Under the pieces are notes generated by a model. It was not told the origin of the DNA, made no database searches, and was given only the letters and a program-made list of their open reading frames with translations. A program made the position numbers and the translations under genes. Below are positions 52,346-60,054 of a stretch of DNA of 64,000 bases, piece by piece (position 1 is the first letter of the stretch; each line of letters begins with the position of its first letter). Location of the stretch: contig CADBAY010000007.1 in assembly GCA_902792815.1 (NCBI GenBank), positions 1-64,000 on the forward strand, given 5' to 3'. This DNA comes from an uncultured Bacteroidia bacterium. GTDB taxonomy: Bacteria > Bacteroidota > Bacteroidia > Bacteroidales > UBA932.

Positions 52346-52759
52346 ATGGACAGGATAATCGGAATTGACTATGGCAGGGCGCGGGTAGGGCTCGCTCAGA
52401 GCGACCCGCTTGGTATCTTTGCCTCTCCGCTTGAAACTGTCCCTGCTGCAAAGATAATAGATTATCTTCAAAAATACGCCCTTGGGGAGACTATATCCAA
52501 GTTTGTCGTGGGCTATCCCCTCAATCTTGACGGATCCCACGCCGAGGCCGCGGCCGATGTGGACGTTTTTCTCGCTCAGTTGGCAAAAGCCTTTCCGGAT
52601 GTGCCCGTGGCACTTGAGGACGAGCGCTTTACCTCTGTGCTGGCACACAGGGCAATGATCGAGGGCGGAATGAAAAAAAGCGAAAGGCGCAACAAGATGT
52701 CGGTAGACAAAATAAGCGCCGCCATTATATTACAAGCATATTTGGACAAGAAACAATGA
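52346..52759 (+). CDS. ruvX: Putative Holliday junction resolvase / pre-16S rRNA nuclease
   Basis: ATG 52346 gives a 137-residue protein with the RNase H-like fold of RuvX/YqgF: IIGIDYGRARVGLA (metal-binding Asp), VVGYPLNLDG, LEDERFTSVLAHRAM and VDKISAAIILQAYL with the second catalytic Asp. YqgF in E. coli processes the 5' end of 16S rRNA. The stop overlaps the start of def in an ATGA arrangement, indicating coupling. It is divergent from the dxr run. Confidence 0.94.
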   Translation: MDRIIGIDYGRARVGLAQSDPLGIFASPLETVPAAKIIDYLQKYALGETISKFVVGYPLNLDGSHAEAAADVDVFLAQLAKAFPDVPVALEDERFTSVLAHRAMIEGGMKKSERRNKMSVDKISAAIILQAYLDKKQ

Positions 52760-53310
52760 TCCAGCCTATTTACCTCTACGGTTCGGAAGTGCTTCGCCAG
52801 AAGGCTGCCGAGGCCGATCTGACCAAGAAGGAAGAGCTGTCGGCGCTTATCGTCGACCTTAAAGATACACTCGAGCGTTCCGAGGGCTGCGGGCTTGCAG
52901 CTCCCCAGATAGGTGTAAGCCTGCGTGTGGTAATAGTTGACGGCGACGTGATGCAGGATGTGTATCCTTACCTTAAAGGATTCAAGCGCACCATCATCAA
53001 TCCCCAGATATTGGAAGAAAGCGCTTCGCAGTGCGAATACGAAGAGGGCTGCCTGAGCGTGCCCGGCGTGTATTGCAATGTGAGGCGTCCCGAAAGCATC
53101 AAACTGCGCTACTGGGGCGAGGATTTCCAGGAGCATACCGAGGTGTTCGACAAATTCGCCGCCCGCATGATCCAGCACGAACTCTCCCACCTCGACGGAG
53201 TGCTTTTCACCGACCTTGTGGCTCCCATCCGCCGCAAAATGATAGGGAAGAAACTCATCAACATCTCCCACGGCAAAGTCGCCACGCGTTATAACGCAAA
53301 AATTAAATAA
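52756..53310 (+). CDS. def: Peptide deformylase (cytosolic)
   Basis: The 184-residue protein has the three deformylase motifs, GCGLAAPQIG, EGCLSVPG and QHELSHLDG, and begins IQPIYLYGSEVLRQKA. It lacks a signal peptide, in contrast to the lipoprotein homologue at 38291. It removes N-formyl groups from nascent proteins with a bound Fe2+ or similar metal. It overlaps ruvX by 4 bases. Confidence 0.97.
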   Translation: MIQPIYLYGSEVLRQKAAEADLTKKEELSALIVDLKDTLERSEGCGLAAPQIGVSLRVVIVDGDVMQDVYPYLKGFKRTIINPQILEESASQCEYEEGCLSVPGVYCNVRRPESIKLRYWGEDFQEHTEVFDKFAARMIQHELSHLDGVLFTDLVAPIRRKMIGKKLINISHGKVATRYNAKIK

Positions 53311-53368
53311 TCCATTAGGTGTTTTTTGCTTATGTGGTGTATTGTTATATAAACAATTACATCACAAT

Positions 53369-53503
53369 ATGCGCATTCACTACATTCAGCCCGAAGCCTG
53401 CGAAGTGGAGGCCGGGTATCTATTCGCTTTAGCGGCCAGTCCCGCCGAGAGTGAAGGCTCTCTGGAGGGTTTTGACAACGAATTCCCCGAAATTCAATGG
53501 TAA
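53369..53503 (+). CDS. Small YxxP-type peptide upstream of a surface lipoprotein
   Basis: A 44-codon ORF starts HYIQPEACEVEAGYLFALAA, has a Ser/acid-rich middle (ASPAESEG) and ends EIQW, then stops 13 bases before the ATG of the lipoprotein at 53517. It has the same order of features as the ORF at 2788-2955: Y-x-x-P near the start, a Glu, a short hydrophobic patch ending in Ser, an acidic tail and a late Trp. There is no signal sequence. Its coding status rests on this parallel and on position. Confidence 0.6.
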   Translation: MRIHYIQPEACEVEAGYLFALAASPAESEGSLEGFDNEFPEIQW

Positions 53504-53509
53504 AGGAGG
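53502..53509 (+). promoter_or_regulatory. Strong Shine-Dalgarno AAAGGAGG
   Basis: A consensus ribosome-binding site overlaps the stop of the small peptide and ends 7 bases before ATG 53517. Such sites are rare in this window, so it marks the lipoprotein start and suggests independent ribosome recruitment. Confidence 0.65.
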
Positions 53510-53516
53510 ACGTATT

Positions 53517-55955
53517 ATGAAAAAGATTTTCACACTCGCCGTCCTTGCATTGACGGTTTTGGCTTGCAACAAAGAGATTGCAGAGAAGCAGATTGCTATT
53601 GCAGAAGGAGAGAAAGTGTACACTTCTTTTACTGCTTTTGGTGAGGACCTTTCAAAGGTCGCTTTAAATTTTGCAGAGGCCCAGAATGCCAAATGGGAAG
53701 ACTCCGACCAGGTGGCTGTCTTTGATGGCAGCGCCAAGAATGTATTCTCTATAAAGTCCGGGTCCAACACCGGCGCTTCAGCTGTGTTCGAAGGCGAGGT
53801 CACCGATGGTGCAGCTACGCTCTGGGCAGTTTATCCTGCCGATGCAGGAGTTGCACTTAGCGGATCTGATATTCAAATTGAAGTTCCGGCCCAGCAGAAT
53901 ATACCTTCTGGCGCCATTGCTGACCCTAAGGCTCTGGTTGCAGTTGCTTCAGCAGCTAAAGGCGAGGCTATGGCTTTCAAGCAGGTTTGCGGTTTGCTTA
54001 AACTGACCTTCACTGCCCAAAACGTCTCTAAAATAACCATATCGGGTCAGGCAATATGCGGTCAGGCGACAGTTGGTGTTGACGGAGCGGTAAAATCTGC
54101 CGCATCTGCATCGGGTACTATCACCGTTACCCATGCTGACGGCGTTTTCCCTGCAGGAACTTATTATGTGCCTGTTCTTCCTGGCACTACGGCTGCTGGT
54201 GCATTCTCAATTTGTCTGATTAAAGGGGCTTCCACATCGGAGCGTGCTGTCAGCTCGGCAGTGACTTTCGAGCGTGCAAAGGGCCGCGATGCAGGATCTC
54301 TTGATAAATTGCCTACGACATCTGTCATCCGCACAAAAGAAGAGCTGTTCGAATGGAACAATAATCGTGTTACTGGAACAGAAGAATCCGTTACCATCGC
54401 CGCCGATATCGACATGGAGAAAGACCCTTGGACACCCAAGGATTTCAACGGGACATTCGACGGTAAAGGTCATAAGATTTACAATATCAATGTGACTCGC
54501 AATTCCAACGCATGTTTTATCAATTCCCTTACCGGTACCATGAAGGATGTCGTTTTCGGATCCTCCGACGGCTCTACCTATGATGGGTACAGTGCATTTG
54601 TGCAGAACAATCCTACTGATGGCAATACCTGGCGTTATGTTGGCTTGGTGACCAGGCTCCAGGCCGGTGCATCACTTGAAAATGTTACCAACTATGCTGC
54701 CGTCACCGTCGATGAAAATTCTATCAGCAAGACCCGTGTTGGAGGTCTTGTGGGAGTTATCGCCGGAACCGGCACGGTTATCAAGAGTTGCTATAATTAC
54801 GGGACAGTCTCCAATCTTGCATCTACAGCCGCTGCTGCCAGTAATATGGGCGGTGTAATAGGACGTATGGACTATACCATGACGCTGGAAAGTGTTTACA
54901 ATTACGGGGAAGTGATTTGCAAGAATAACAAAGTGGTGCAGCTGGGCGGCATAGTTTCCGGTATCCAGTCGGAAACCACTATGAAGAACTGCTTCAACTA
55001 TGGCAAAATTACGTATGAAGTTGAAAAGCTAAGTGGTGTAACCTATATAGGAGGCATTGCCGGCTATACTACACTTACTGAAGCTAATGAAGCAAAACTG
55101 AACAATTGCTGCAATTACGGCGAGATTACAGTAAGCAGTAAGGCGGGCGGCTCCAACCTGTATTTCGGCGGTGTTCTTGGTTACTCAAGATTAACTTCTC
55201 TTGATGGTTGCGGTAATTATGCCAACCTGTCATCCGACCACGGTCAGGTTGCCCGTATCGGCGGGGTTATTGGAGATGTTCATAATGCAACGACAATAAT
55301 TAGTGGCTGCAATATGGGTAAAATTCAGTTTGCTCAGGATCCCGATACAGTTGTAGATGCATGGCAAGGAATTGGAGGTATAGTAGGATTTGCTGAGGGC
55401 TCTACAACTCCTACTATCCAGGGCTGTTTAAACGGTGGAAATATATCTGTAGTATTTAACTCTACCGGCGGAACCTATGCTCGCTGTTGTGTCGGTGGTA
55501 TCATTGGTATGCCTTATAGGAAGACTGTTATAAAGAATAATGAGAATGAGGCTAATATTGTGGTTCAGAACAATAATTCTGCGGCTACCCAATGTTGTGT
55601 CGGAGGTATTATCGGGCAAGATGATGGCGCCGCTTCCGCTTCAGATTATTCTGGCAATGTAAATCGTGGGACAGTTTCCGGTATTTCCGATAATGCCTTT
55701 ACAGGTGGCCTTTATGGCAATATCGGCGTGGCAACGTCAATTGGCGGAGATAAGAGCTTCGGAAATGTTTCGGGAACGCACGCCGGTATTGTCGCTGGCG
55801 TTAATAAAGCGGCCAATATAGCTGTGACCATCTGCGATGCCGTGACTGTGAACGGAATAAAAAGAGAGTCTGCAAGCAGCGAATCTGAGTGGCTGTGTCC
55901 TTTTAATACCGGCATGATTCTACCTAATTACGTTGCTCACAGCAGCAGCGAGTAA
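53517..55955 (+). CDS. Surface lipoprotein with fimbrillin-like N-domain and GLUG-type repeats
   Basis: The 812-residue protein has lipobox VLAC (MKKIFTLAVLALTVLAC). Residues about 35-260 are a fimbrillin-like module (KWEDSDQVAVFDGSAKNVFSI, FPAGTYYVPVLPGT). From about 300 onward there are many GLUG-type repeats (RVGGLVGVIAGTGTVIKSCYNYGTV, QLGGIVSGI, YIGGIAGY, RIGGVIGDV, CCVGGIIGQ), each a short beta-helix turn. Such proteins are exposed adhesins or matrix components. A paralogue with the same start is encoded at 56579. The upstream consensus ribosome-binding site and small peptide gene are unusual. A terminator follows. Confidence 0.85.
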   Translation: MKKIFTLAVLALTVLACNKEIAEKQIAIAEGEKVYTSFTAFGEDLSKVALNFAEAQNAKWEDSDQVAVFDGSAKNVFSIKSGSNTGASAVFEGEVTDGAATLWAVYPADAGVALSGSDIQIEVPAQQNIPSGAIADPKALVAVASAAKGEAMAFKQVCGLLKLTFTAQNVSKITISGQAICGQATVGVDGAVKSAASASGTITVTHADGVFPAGTYYVPVLPGTTAAGAFSICLIKGASTSERAVSSAVTFERAKGRDAGSLDKLPTTSVIRTKEELFEWNNNRVTGTEESVTIAADIDMEKDPWTPKDFNGTFDGKGHKIYNINVTRNSNACFINSLTGTMKDVVFGSSDGSTYDGYSAFVQNNPTDGNTWRYVGLVTRLQAGASLENVTNYAAVTVDENSISKTRVGGLVGVIAGTGTVIKSCYNYGTVSNLASTAAAASNMGGVIGRMDYTMTLESVYNYGEVICKNNKVVQLGGIVSGIQSETTMKNCFNYGKITYEVEKLSGVTYIGGIAGYTTLTEANEAKLNNCCNYGEITVSSKAGGSNLYFGGVLGYSRLTSLDGCGNYANLSSDHGQVARIGGVIGDVHNATTIISGCNMGKIQFAQDPDTVVDAWQGIGGIVGFAEGSTTPTIQGCLNGGNISVVFNSTGGTYARCCVGGIIGMPYRKTVIKNNENEANIVVQNNNSAATQCCVGGIIGQDDGAASASDYSGNVNRGTVSGISDNAFTGGLYGNIGVATSIGGDKSFGNVSGTHAGIVAGVNKAANIAVTICDAVTVNGIKRESASSESEWLCPFNTGMILPNYVAHSSSE

Positions 55956-55966
55956 GGCTCATGTTC

Positions 55967-55994
55967 AAGGGTCGGTCTTCGGGCCGGCCCTTTT
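55967..55994 (+). terminator. Intrinsic terminator
   Basis: AAGGGTCGG (55967-55975) pairs with CCGGCCCTT (55984-55992) with one G-U pair, followed by TTTT. It closes the first GLUG lipoprotein transcript. Confidence 0.75.
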
Positions 55995-56017
55995 GATATT
56001 ATCAGCATCTGATGTCT

Positions 56018-56460
56018 CCCGTGTGCAAAAACGGTCCTTCCTGCCCCCGAGGCCTGCCCGCAGCGGCGTCCCGTGTGCAAAACGGGCCTCCCTGCCCCCG
56101 GGGCCTGCCCGCCGCGGCCTCCCGTGTGCAAAACGGCCCTTCCTGCCCCCGGGACCTGCCTGCCGCGGCCTCCCGTGTGCAAAACGGCCCTCCCTGCCCC
56201 CGGGACCTGTCTGCTGCGGCCTCCCGTGTGCAAATCGGCCCTTCCTGCCCCCGGGACCTGCCCGCCGCGGCCTCCCGTGTGCAAAACGGCCCTCCCTGCC
56301 CCCGAGACCTACTCGCCGCGGCCTCCCGTGTGCAAAACGGGCCTTCCTGCCCCCAGGACCTGCCAACTGCGGCCTCCCGTGTGCAAAACGGCCCTTCCTG
56401 CCCCCGGGATCTGCCAGCTGCGTCCTCCCGTGTGCAAAACAGGGCTTCCTGCCCCCGGCC
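56018..56460. repeat. Tandem array of about nine 51-bp units
   Basis: CCCGTGTGCAAA recurs at 56018, 56070, 56121, 56172, 56223, 56274, 56325, 56376 and 56427: the period is 51, with one extra base in the first unit, and the last unit is partial. Each unit contains CCCGT...ACGGG or a close variant, which can fold into a small hairpin, and a C-rich CTGCCCCCGGG tract. The period is divisible by three, so several frames are open across it on both strands, but with no signal or start context. It fills the gap between two paralogous lipoprotein genes. Confidence 0.9.
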
Positions 56461-56546
56461 AAAAGTATATTGACACAGCCGGCGGTCACCAAAGGCACTT
56501 TGCCCACAAAACGGGCGCTTTTTGAGGATGAAGGTTCAAAAATGAT

Positions 56547-56554
56547 TATATTTG
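56547..56554 (+). promoter_or_regulatory. Promoter -7 box TATATTTG
   Basis: Consensus box 25 bases before ATG 56579, so the second lipoprotein has its own promoter. Confidence 0.75.
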
Positions 56555-56578
56555 TAAGTTATCGATCACGTAATTGAT

Positions 56579-59500
56579 ATGAAACTGCAACCTCTAGCAC
56601 TAGTTGTGGCAGTATTGCCGGTAATCTTCTCCTGCACCCGGGAAGCCGGAATGGAGCAGCCGTCCCCAACCCGGGCCGATAAAGTCGCCATCACCCTTCA
56701 AGCCACAGGGGAGAGTCCCGCCGACTCTAAAGCTACCCTTGAATTCCCCTCCGTCAAGTGGCAAGACTCCGACCAGATCGCCATCTTTGACGGCACGGCC
56801 AAGAATATCTTCAGCATTCCCGAAGGCGGCAATTACGGCACTTCCGCAAGCTTTTCCGGCACAGTGACGGAAGGCGCCGCTGAGCTTTACGCGGTAAGTC
56901 CGGCTGTCGCCGGTACTGCGCTCGCAGGCAGCCTGCTGACTGTCAATATCCCCTCCGTGCAAAGCATCCCCTCAGGGCTCACGGCCGCTCCTGAGGCCCT
57001 TGTGTGCGTTGCCAAGGCGCAGCAGGGGGCGCTTCAGTTTCGTAATGTGGTTTCGCTCATAAAGATCAGTATATCAGCCGAAAACGTCACCTCTGCCATA
57101 ATCAGCGGAACCAATTTGTCCGGCACGGCCAGAGTGAACTCCGACGGTACGCTCGCCCAGCCGCTCAAGACCTCCGGCACCATTGAACTCAAGCCTTCCG
57201 CCGCTACATTCACTCCCGGGGACTATTATGCCGCCGTCTTGCCCGGCAGTACGCCACCCGGAGGCTTCTCCATAGCGCTCATCCGCTCCGACGGCCTCTC
57301 CTGCACCCGCACTTCCACCCGCACCCAGACCTTCACGCGCAACGGCTGCAAGTCTGTAGGCGACATAAGTTCTGCCGCGGCGTGGAGCAATATCATTTAC
57401 ACGAAGGCACAGCTCTTTACCTGGAACGATAGCCGCAACCCTTCCGATGCCTCCGACGCCCCCATACTCGGCGCCGATATAGACATGGAAATGACTCCGT
57501 GGACCCCAAAGAACTTTGCGGGTACTTTTGACGGCCGCGGCCACAAGCTCTACAACATCAACGTAAGCACCAATAACTACGCGGGATTCCTCCGCGAGCT
57601 CACCGGAGGCGCTTCGGTCAAAGACCTTGTTATCGGCAGCTCCGACGGCGTTATCTACGATGGCCAGAGCATCATAAAGCATAGCAAGTCAGCCAATAAC
57701 TACACCTGGTACTACGCCGGAGCTATAGCCAAGGTATCCGGGACAAGCACGGTCAGCAACGTCACCAATTTCGCTACGGTTGAGGTAGCGTCCGATGCCA
57801 CAAGTAAAACCCGCACAGGCGGAATTGTGGGCAATTGGAACAGCACCGGCAGCATAAAAAGCTGCACTAATTATGGCGCAGTACGTAACAACGCCGCAAC
57901 AACCGGCCAGGCAAGCCAGTCGGACGCCACCTCCAACGGCAGCCTCGTTGGCGGAGTGCTCGGCTTTTTCGATGTTCGCTCAACCATTGATGACTGCTCT
58001 AACTACGGCTCCGTCACCACAGTCAACCCCGGTGTGTCCGCCATAGGCGGCGTGGTGGGTTATGACGGACGTGGCTCCACCGTCAAAGACTGCACAAACG
58101 GCGGGCAAGTCAAGCATCAGGCAAAAACCCTGGTCTCCGATACGGCGGTCGGCGGCGTTATAGCTTACGCCCAGGGCACATCCAGCACGTACGGATCCGT
58201 ACGGACCTGCTCCAACGGAGGAGCGGTATCAGCTGGCGGAAACGACAAGATAATAAGAGTGGGCGGCGTGAGCGGCTACACCGATTACTACAATGTGAGC
58301 GGATGCTCCAACAGCGGCGCCATTAGTTATTCCAACACTTCTGCCACCACCCAGTACATCGCCATAGCGGGCATCTGCGCCCATACCTACCACGGCTGTA
58401 TCATCAGCTCCTGCACCAACCAGGGCTCCATAAGCTCCGATAAGCCTCAGGTCAACCGCGTCGGAGGCATAGTGGGTACACTTAATTCCAGCGCCGCCCG
58501 CAATTGTACCAACAAGGGCTCCGTCACGCTGGACAATTCGGCAAAGGTCATTACCAACTGGGAGTCGGTAGGAGGCATTGCAGGTTTTGCCGAGGGCGAA
58601 ACCGGAATACGGGAGATTACGGGCTGTACTAACGAGGGCTCTGTTACGGCCGTTGTCAATACCACCGGACGCGATACTCCGGGGCGGGTTGCCGCCGGAG
58701 GAATAGTCGGCTCGCCCCATACTGCATATGCCGTGACGAACAATATCAACAAGGGCGACGTATCTCTGCAGAACAAGCATGCAAGCACTCCTTACGCTTA
58801 TGCGGGGGGCATCTTCGGATTTGACGCAGCCTCCACCAGCGGTTCTTCAGTAGCGTCGAACCACAATTATGGCGCGGTCGGCATAGTCTCCGGAAAAACG
58901 GGCTACAGCGGCGTCGGAGGCCTGTTCGGCACCATTTCCAATGCTACTCCCATAACGGACAACCGCAATTACGGCTCAGTATCGGGAACCGTGGCCGGAG
59001 GAGTTGCGGGCATAAACGCCTGCGAATTCAAGGCTGTGGTATGCGACGCCGCCACGGTGAACGGTGTAACGTATCCTGACGCCTCAAACAAGGAGGCCTG
59101 GGCATGTCCGTCTTCTACTGGCACGATAACGGTAACCGTTACCCCTCATTCCGATCCCGAGGCGGAGCCGGTTGAGGATGAAGCTCCCAAGCCCCTCGAC
59201 CCCGGCAATAAAGTGGTCGCCCACAGGGGCGGAGCCACCGAATGCGGTTATCCCGACAATTCCAGGGCCGCCCTCCGGTATGCTATGAACCTGGGCTGCT
59301 ACGCCAGCGAGTGCGACATCTACTGGACTTCCGACAATGATGTGATAGTGGCTCACGCCGACAGCAAAGACCAGGTGAACGGTATGAACCCCTGGGAGCA
59401 TACCGCTGCCGAAATCATAGCGGCAAAGCGCTTGAGCAACTACGAACGCATCCCCACGCTCTCGGAGTACATCGACATAGTGATGGAGACCGGCAGCAAG

Positions 59501-60007
59501 ACAAAACTCCTGCTTGATATCAAGATGATAGATAATCCTTCAGTGGATTACGATCACCCGGCCAAAGCCGCACTGCGCGCCATCGAAATCATACAGGAAA
59601 AGAACGCCCAGAACTTCTGCGAGTTCATTTGCACAAGCTACGAGGGTGTTATGAGCCGTATCGCACCGGCCATCAAGGCGTCCGGCATACCTTGCGGCTG
59701 GATGAATGGGAGCATCAGTGCTTCTACTTTCAAGAGCAAAGGATACACCGACTGGGCCAATCTCAACACCCGCGACCACTTCAAACTCGGGTCGGGCGAG
59801 GACCAGGGCACCGGCTACCGTACCATAACGGAATACAAGAACGCAGGGCTCCAGCTGAGCGTGTTCCACATCGACAAACAGTCCGGCAACAGCAGCGCCG
59901 TTTACACCGACGCCACCGTCCAGCTCTACCTTGACGAGTACCAGTACCTGCGCTGTATCACCACCAACTATCCCGCCTGGCTGCTGCAGAAGACTAAGGA
60001 TTTGTAG
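56579..60007 (+). CDS. GLUG-repeat surface lipoprotein with C-terminal glycerophosphodiester phosphodiesterase domain
   Basis: The 1142-residue protein has lipobox IFSC (KLQPLALVVAVLPVIFSC). Residues about 30-260 are a fimbrillin-like module closely matching the paralogue at 53517 (KWQDSDQIAIFDGTAKNIFSI). About 300-850 holds GLUG-type repeats (RTGGIVGNW, AIGGVVGYD, RVGGIVGTL). From about 875 a complete GDPD domain follows: VVAHRGGATE with His882, SECDIYW with Glu911 and Asp913, and IVAHAD with His926 supply the acid-base and metal ligands. GDPD enzymes split glycerophosphodiesters to alcohol and glycerol 3-phosphate. The domain would be displayed at the cell surface at the end of an adhesin-like stalk. 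Confidence 0.9.
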   Translation: MKLQPLALVVAVLPVIFSCTREAGMEQPSPTRADKVAITLQATGESPADSKATLEFPSVKWQDSDQIAIFDGTAKNIFSIPEGGNYGTSASFSGTVTEGAAELYAVSPAVAGTALAGSLLTVNIPSVQSIPSGLTAAPEALVCVAKAQQGALQFRNVVSLIKISISAENVTSAIISGTNLSGTARVNSDGTLAQPLKTSGTIELKPSAATFTPGDYYAAVLPGSTPPGGFSIALIRSDGLSCTRTSTRTQTFTRNGCKSVGDISSAAAWSNIIYTKAQLFTWNDSRNPSDASDAPILGADIDMEMTPWTPKNFAGTFDGRGHKLYNINVSTNNYAGFLRELTGGASVKDLVIGSSDGVIYDGQSIIKHSKSANNYTWYYAGAIAKVSGTSTVSNVTNFATVEVASDATSKTRTGGIVGNWNSTGSIKSCTNYGAVRNNAATTGQASQSDATSNGSLVGGVLGFFDVRSTIDDCSNYGSVTTVNPGVSAIGGVVGYDGRGSTVKDCTNGGQVKHQAKTLVSDTAVGGVIAYAQGTSSTYGSVRTCSNGGAVSAGGNDKIIRVGGVSGYTDYYNVSGCSNSGAISYSNTSATTQYIAIAGICAHTYHGCIISSCTNQGSISSDKPQVNRVGGIVGTLNSSAARNCTNKGSVTLDNSAKVITNWESVGGIAGFAEGETGIREITGCTNEGSVTAVVNTTGRDTPGRVAAGGIVGSPHTAYAVTNNINKGDVSLQNKHASTPYAYAGGIFGFDAASTSGSSVASNHNYGAVGIVSGKTGYSGVGGLFGTISNATPITDNRNYGSVSGTVAGGVAGINACEFKAVVCDAATVNGVTYPDASNKEAWACPSSTGTITVTVTPHSDPEAEPVEDEAPKPLDPGNKVVAHRGGATECGYPDNSRAALRYAMNLGCYASECDIYWTSDNDVIVAHADSKDQVNGMNPWEHTAAEIIAAKRLSNYERIPTLSEYIDIVMETGSKTKLLLDIKMIDNPSVDYDHPAKAALRAIEIIQEKNAQNFCEFICTSYEGVMSRIAPAIKASGIPCGWMNGSISASTFKSKGYTDWANLNTRDHFKLGSGEDQGTGYRTITEYKNAGLQLSVFHIDKQSGNSSAVYTDATVQLYLDEYQYLRCITTNYPAWLLQKTKDL

Positions 60008-60030
60008 GTGGGATTATAGCAAAAAATGAT

Positions 60031-60038
60031 TATATTTG
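60031..60038 (+). promoter_or_regulatory. Promoter -7 box TATATTTG
   Basis: Consensus box 16 bases before ATG 60055; it should drive the run phosphohexomutase-M23 peptidase-miaB. Confidence 0.75.
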
Positions 60039-60054
60039 GCAAAATATACTAATT

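Noticed and set aside
53341..53362. Short inverted repeat ATTGTT-ATATA-AACAAT before the second small peptide gene as an operator
   Set aside because: Six-base arms in AT-rich DNA are too short to support a call, and no -7 box could be placed next to it.
56018..56460. The regular repeats as a CRISPR array
   Set aside because: The units are contiguous 51-bp tandem copies with no unique spacers, and no cas gene is in the window.
55933..56577. Long Pro/Arg-rich reading frames across the 51-bp array on both strands
   Set aside because: A period divisible by three in GC-rich DNA keeps several frames open at once. None has a signal, start context or promoter of its own, so they are treated as repeat artefacts.
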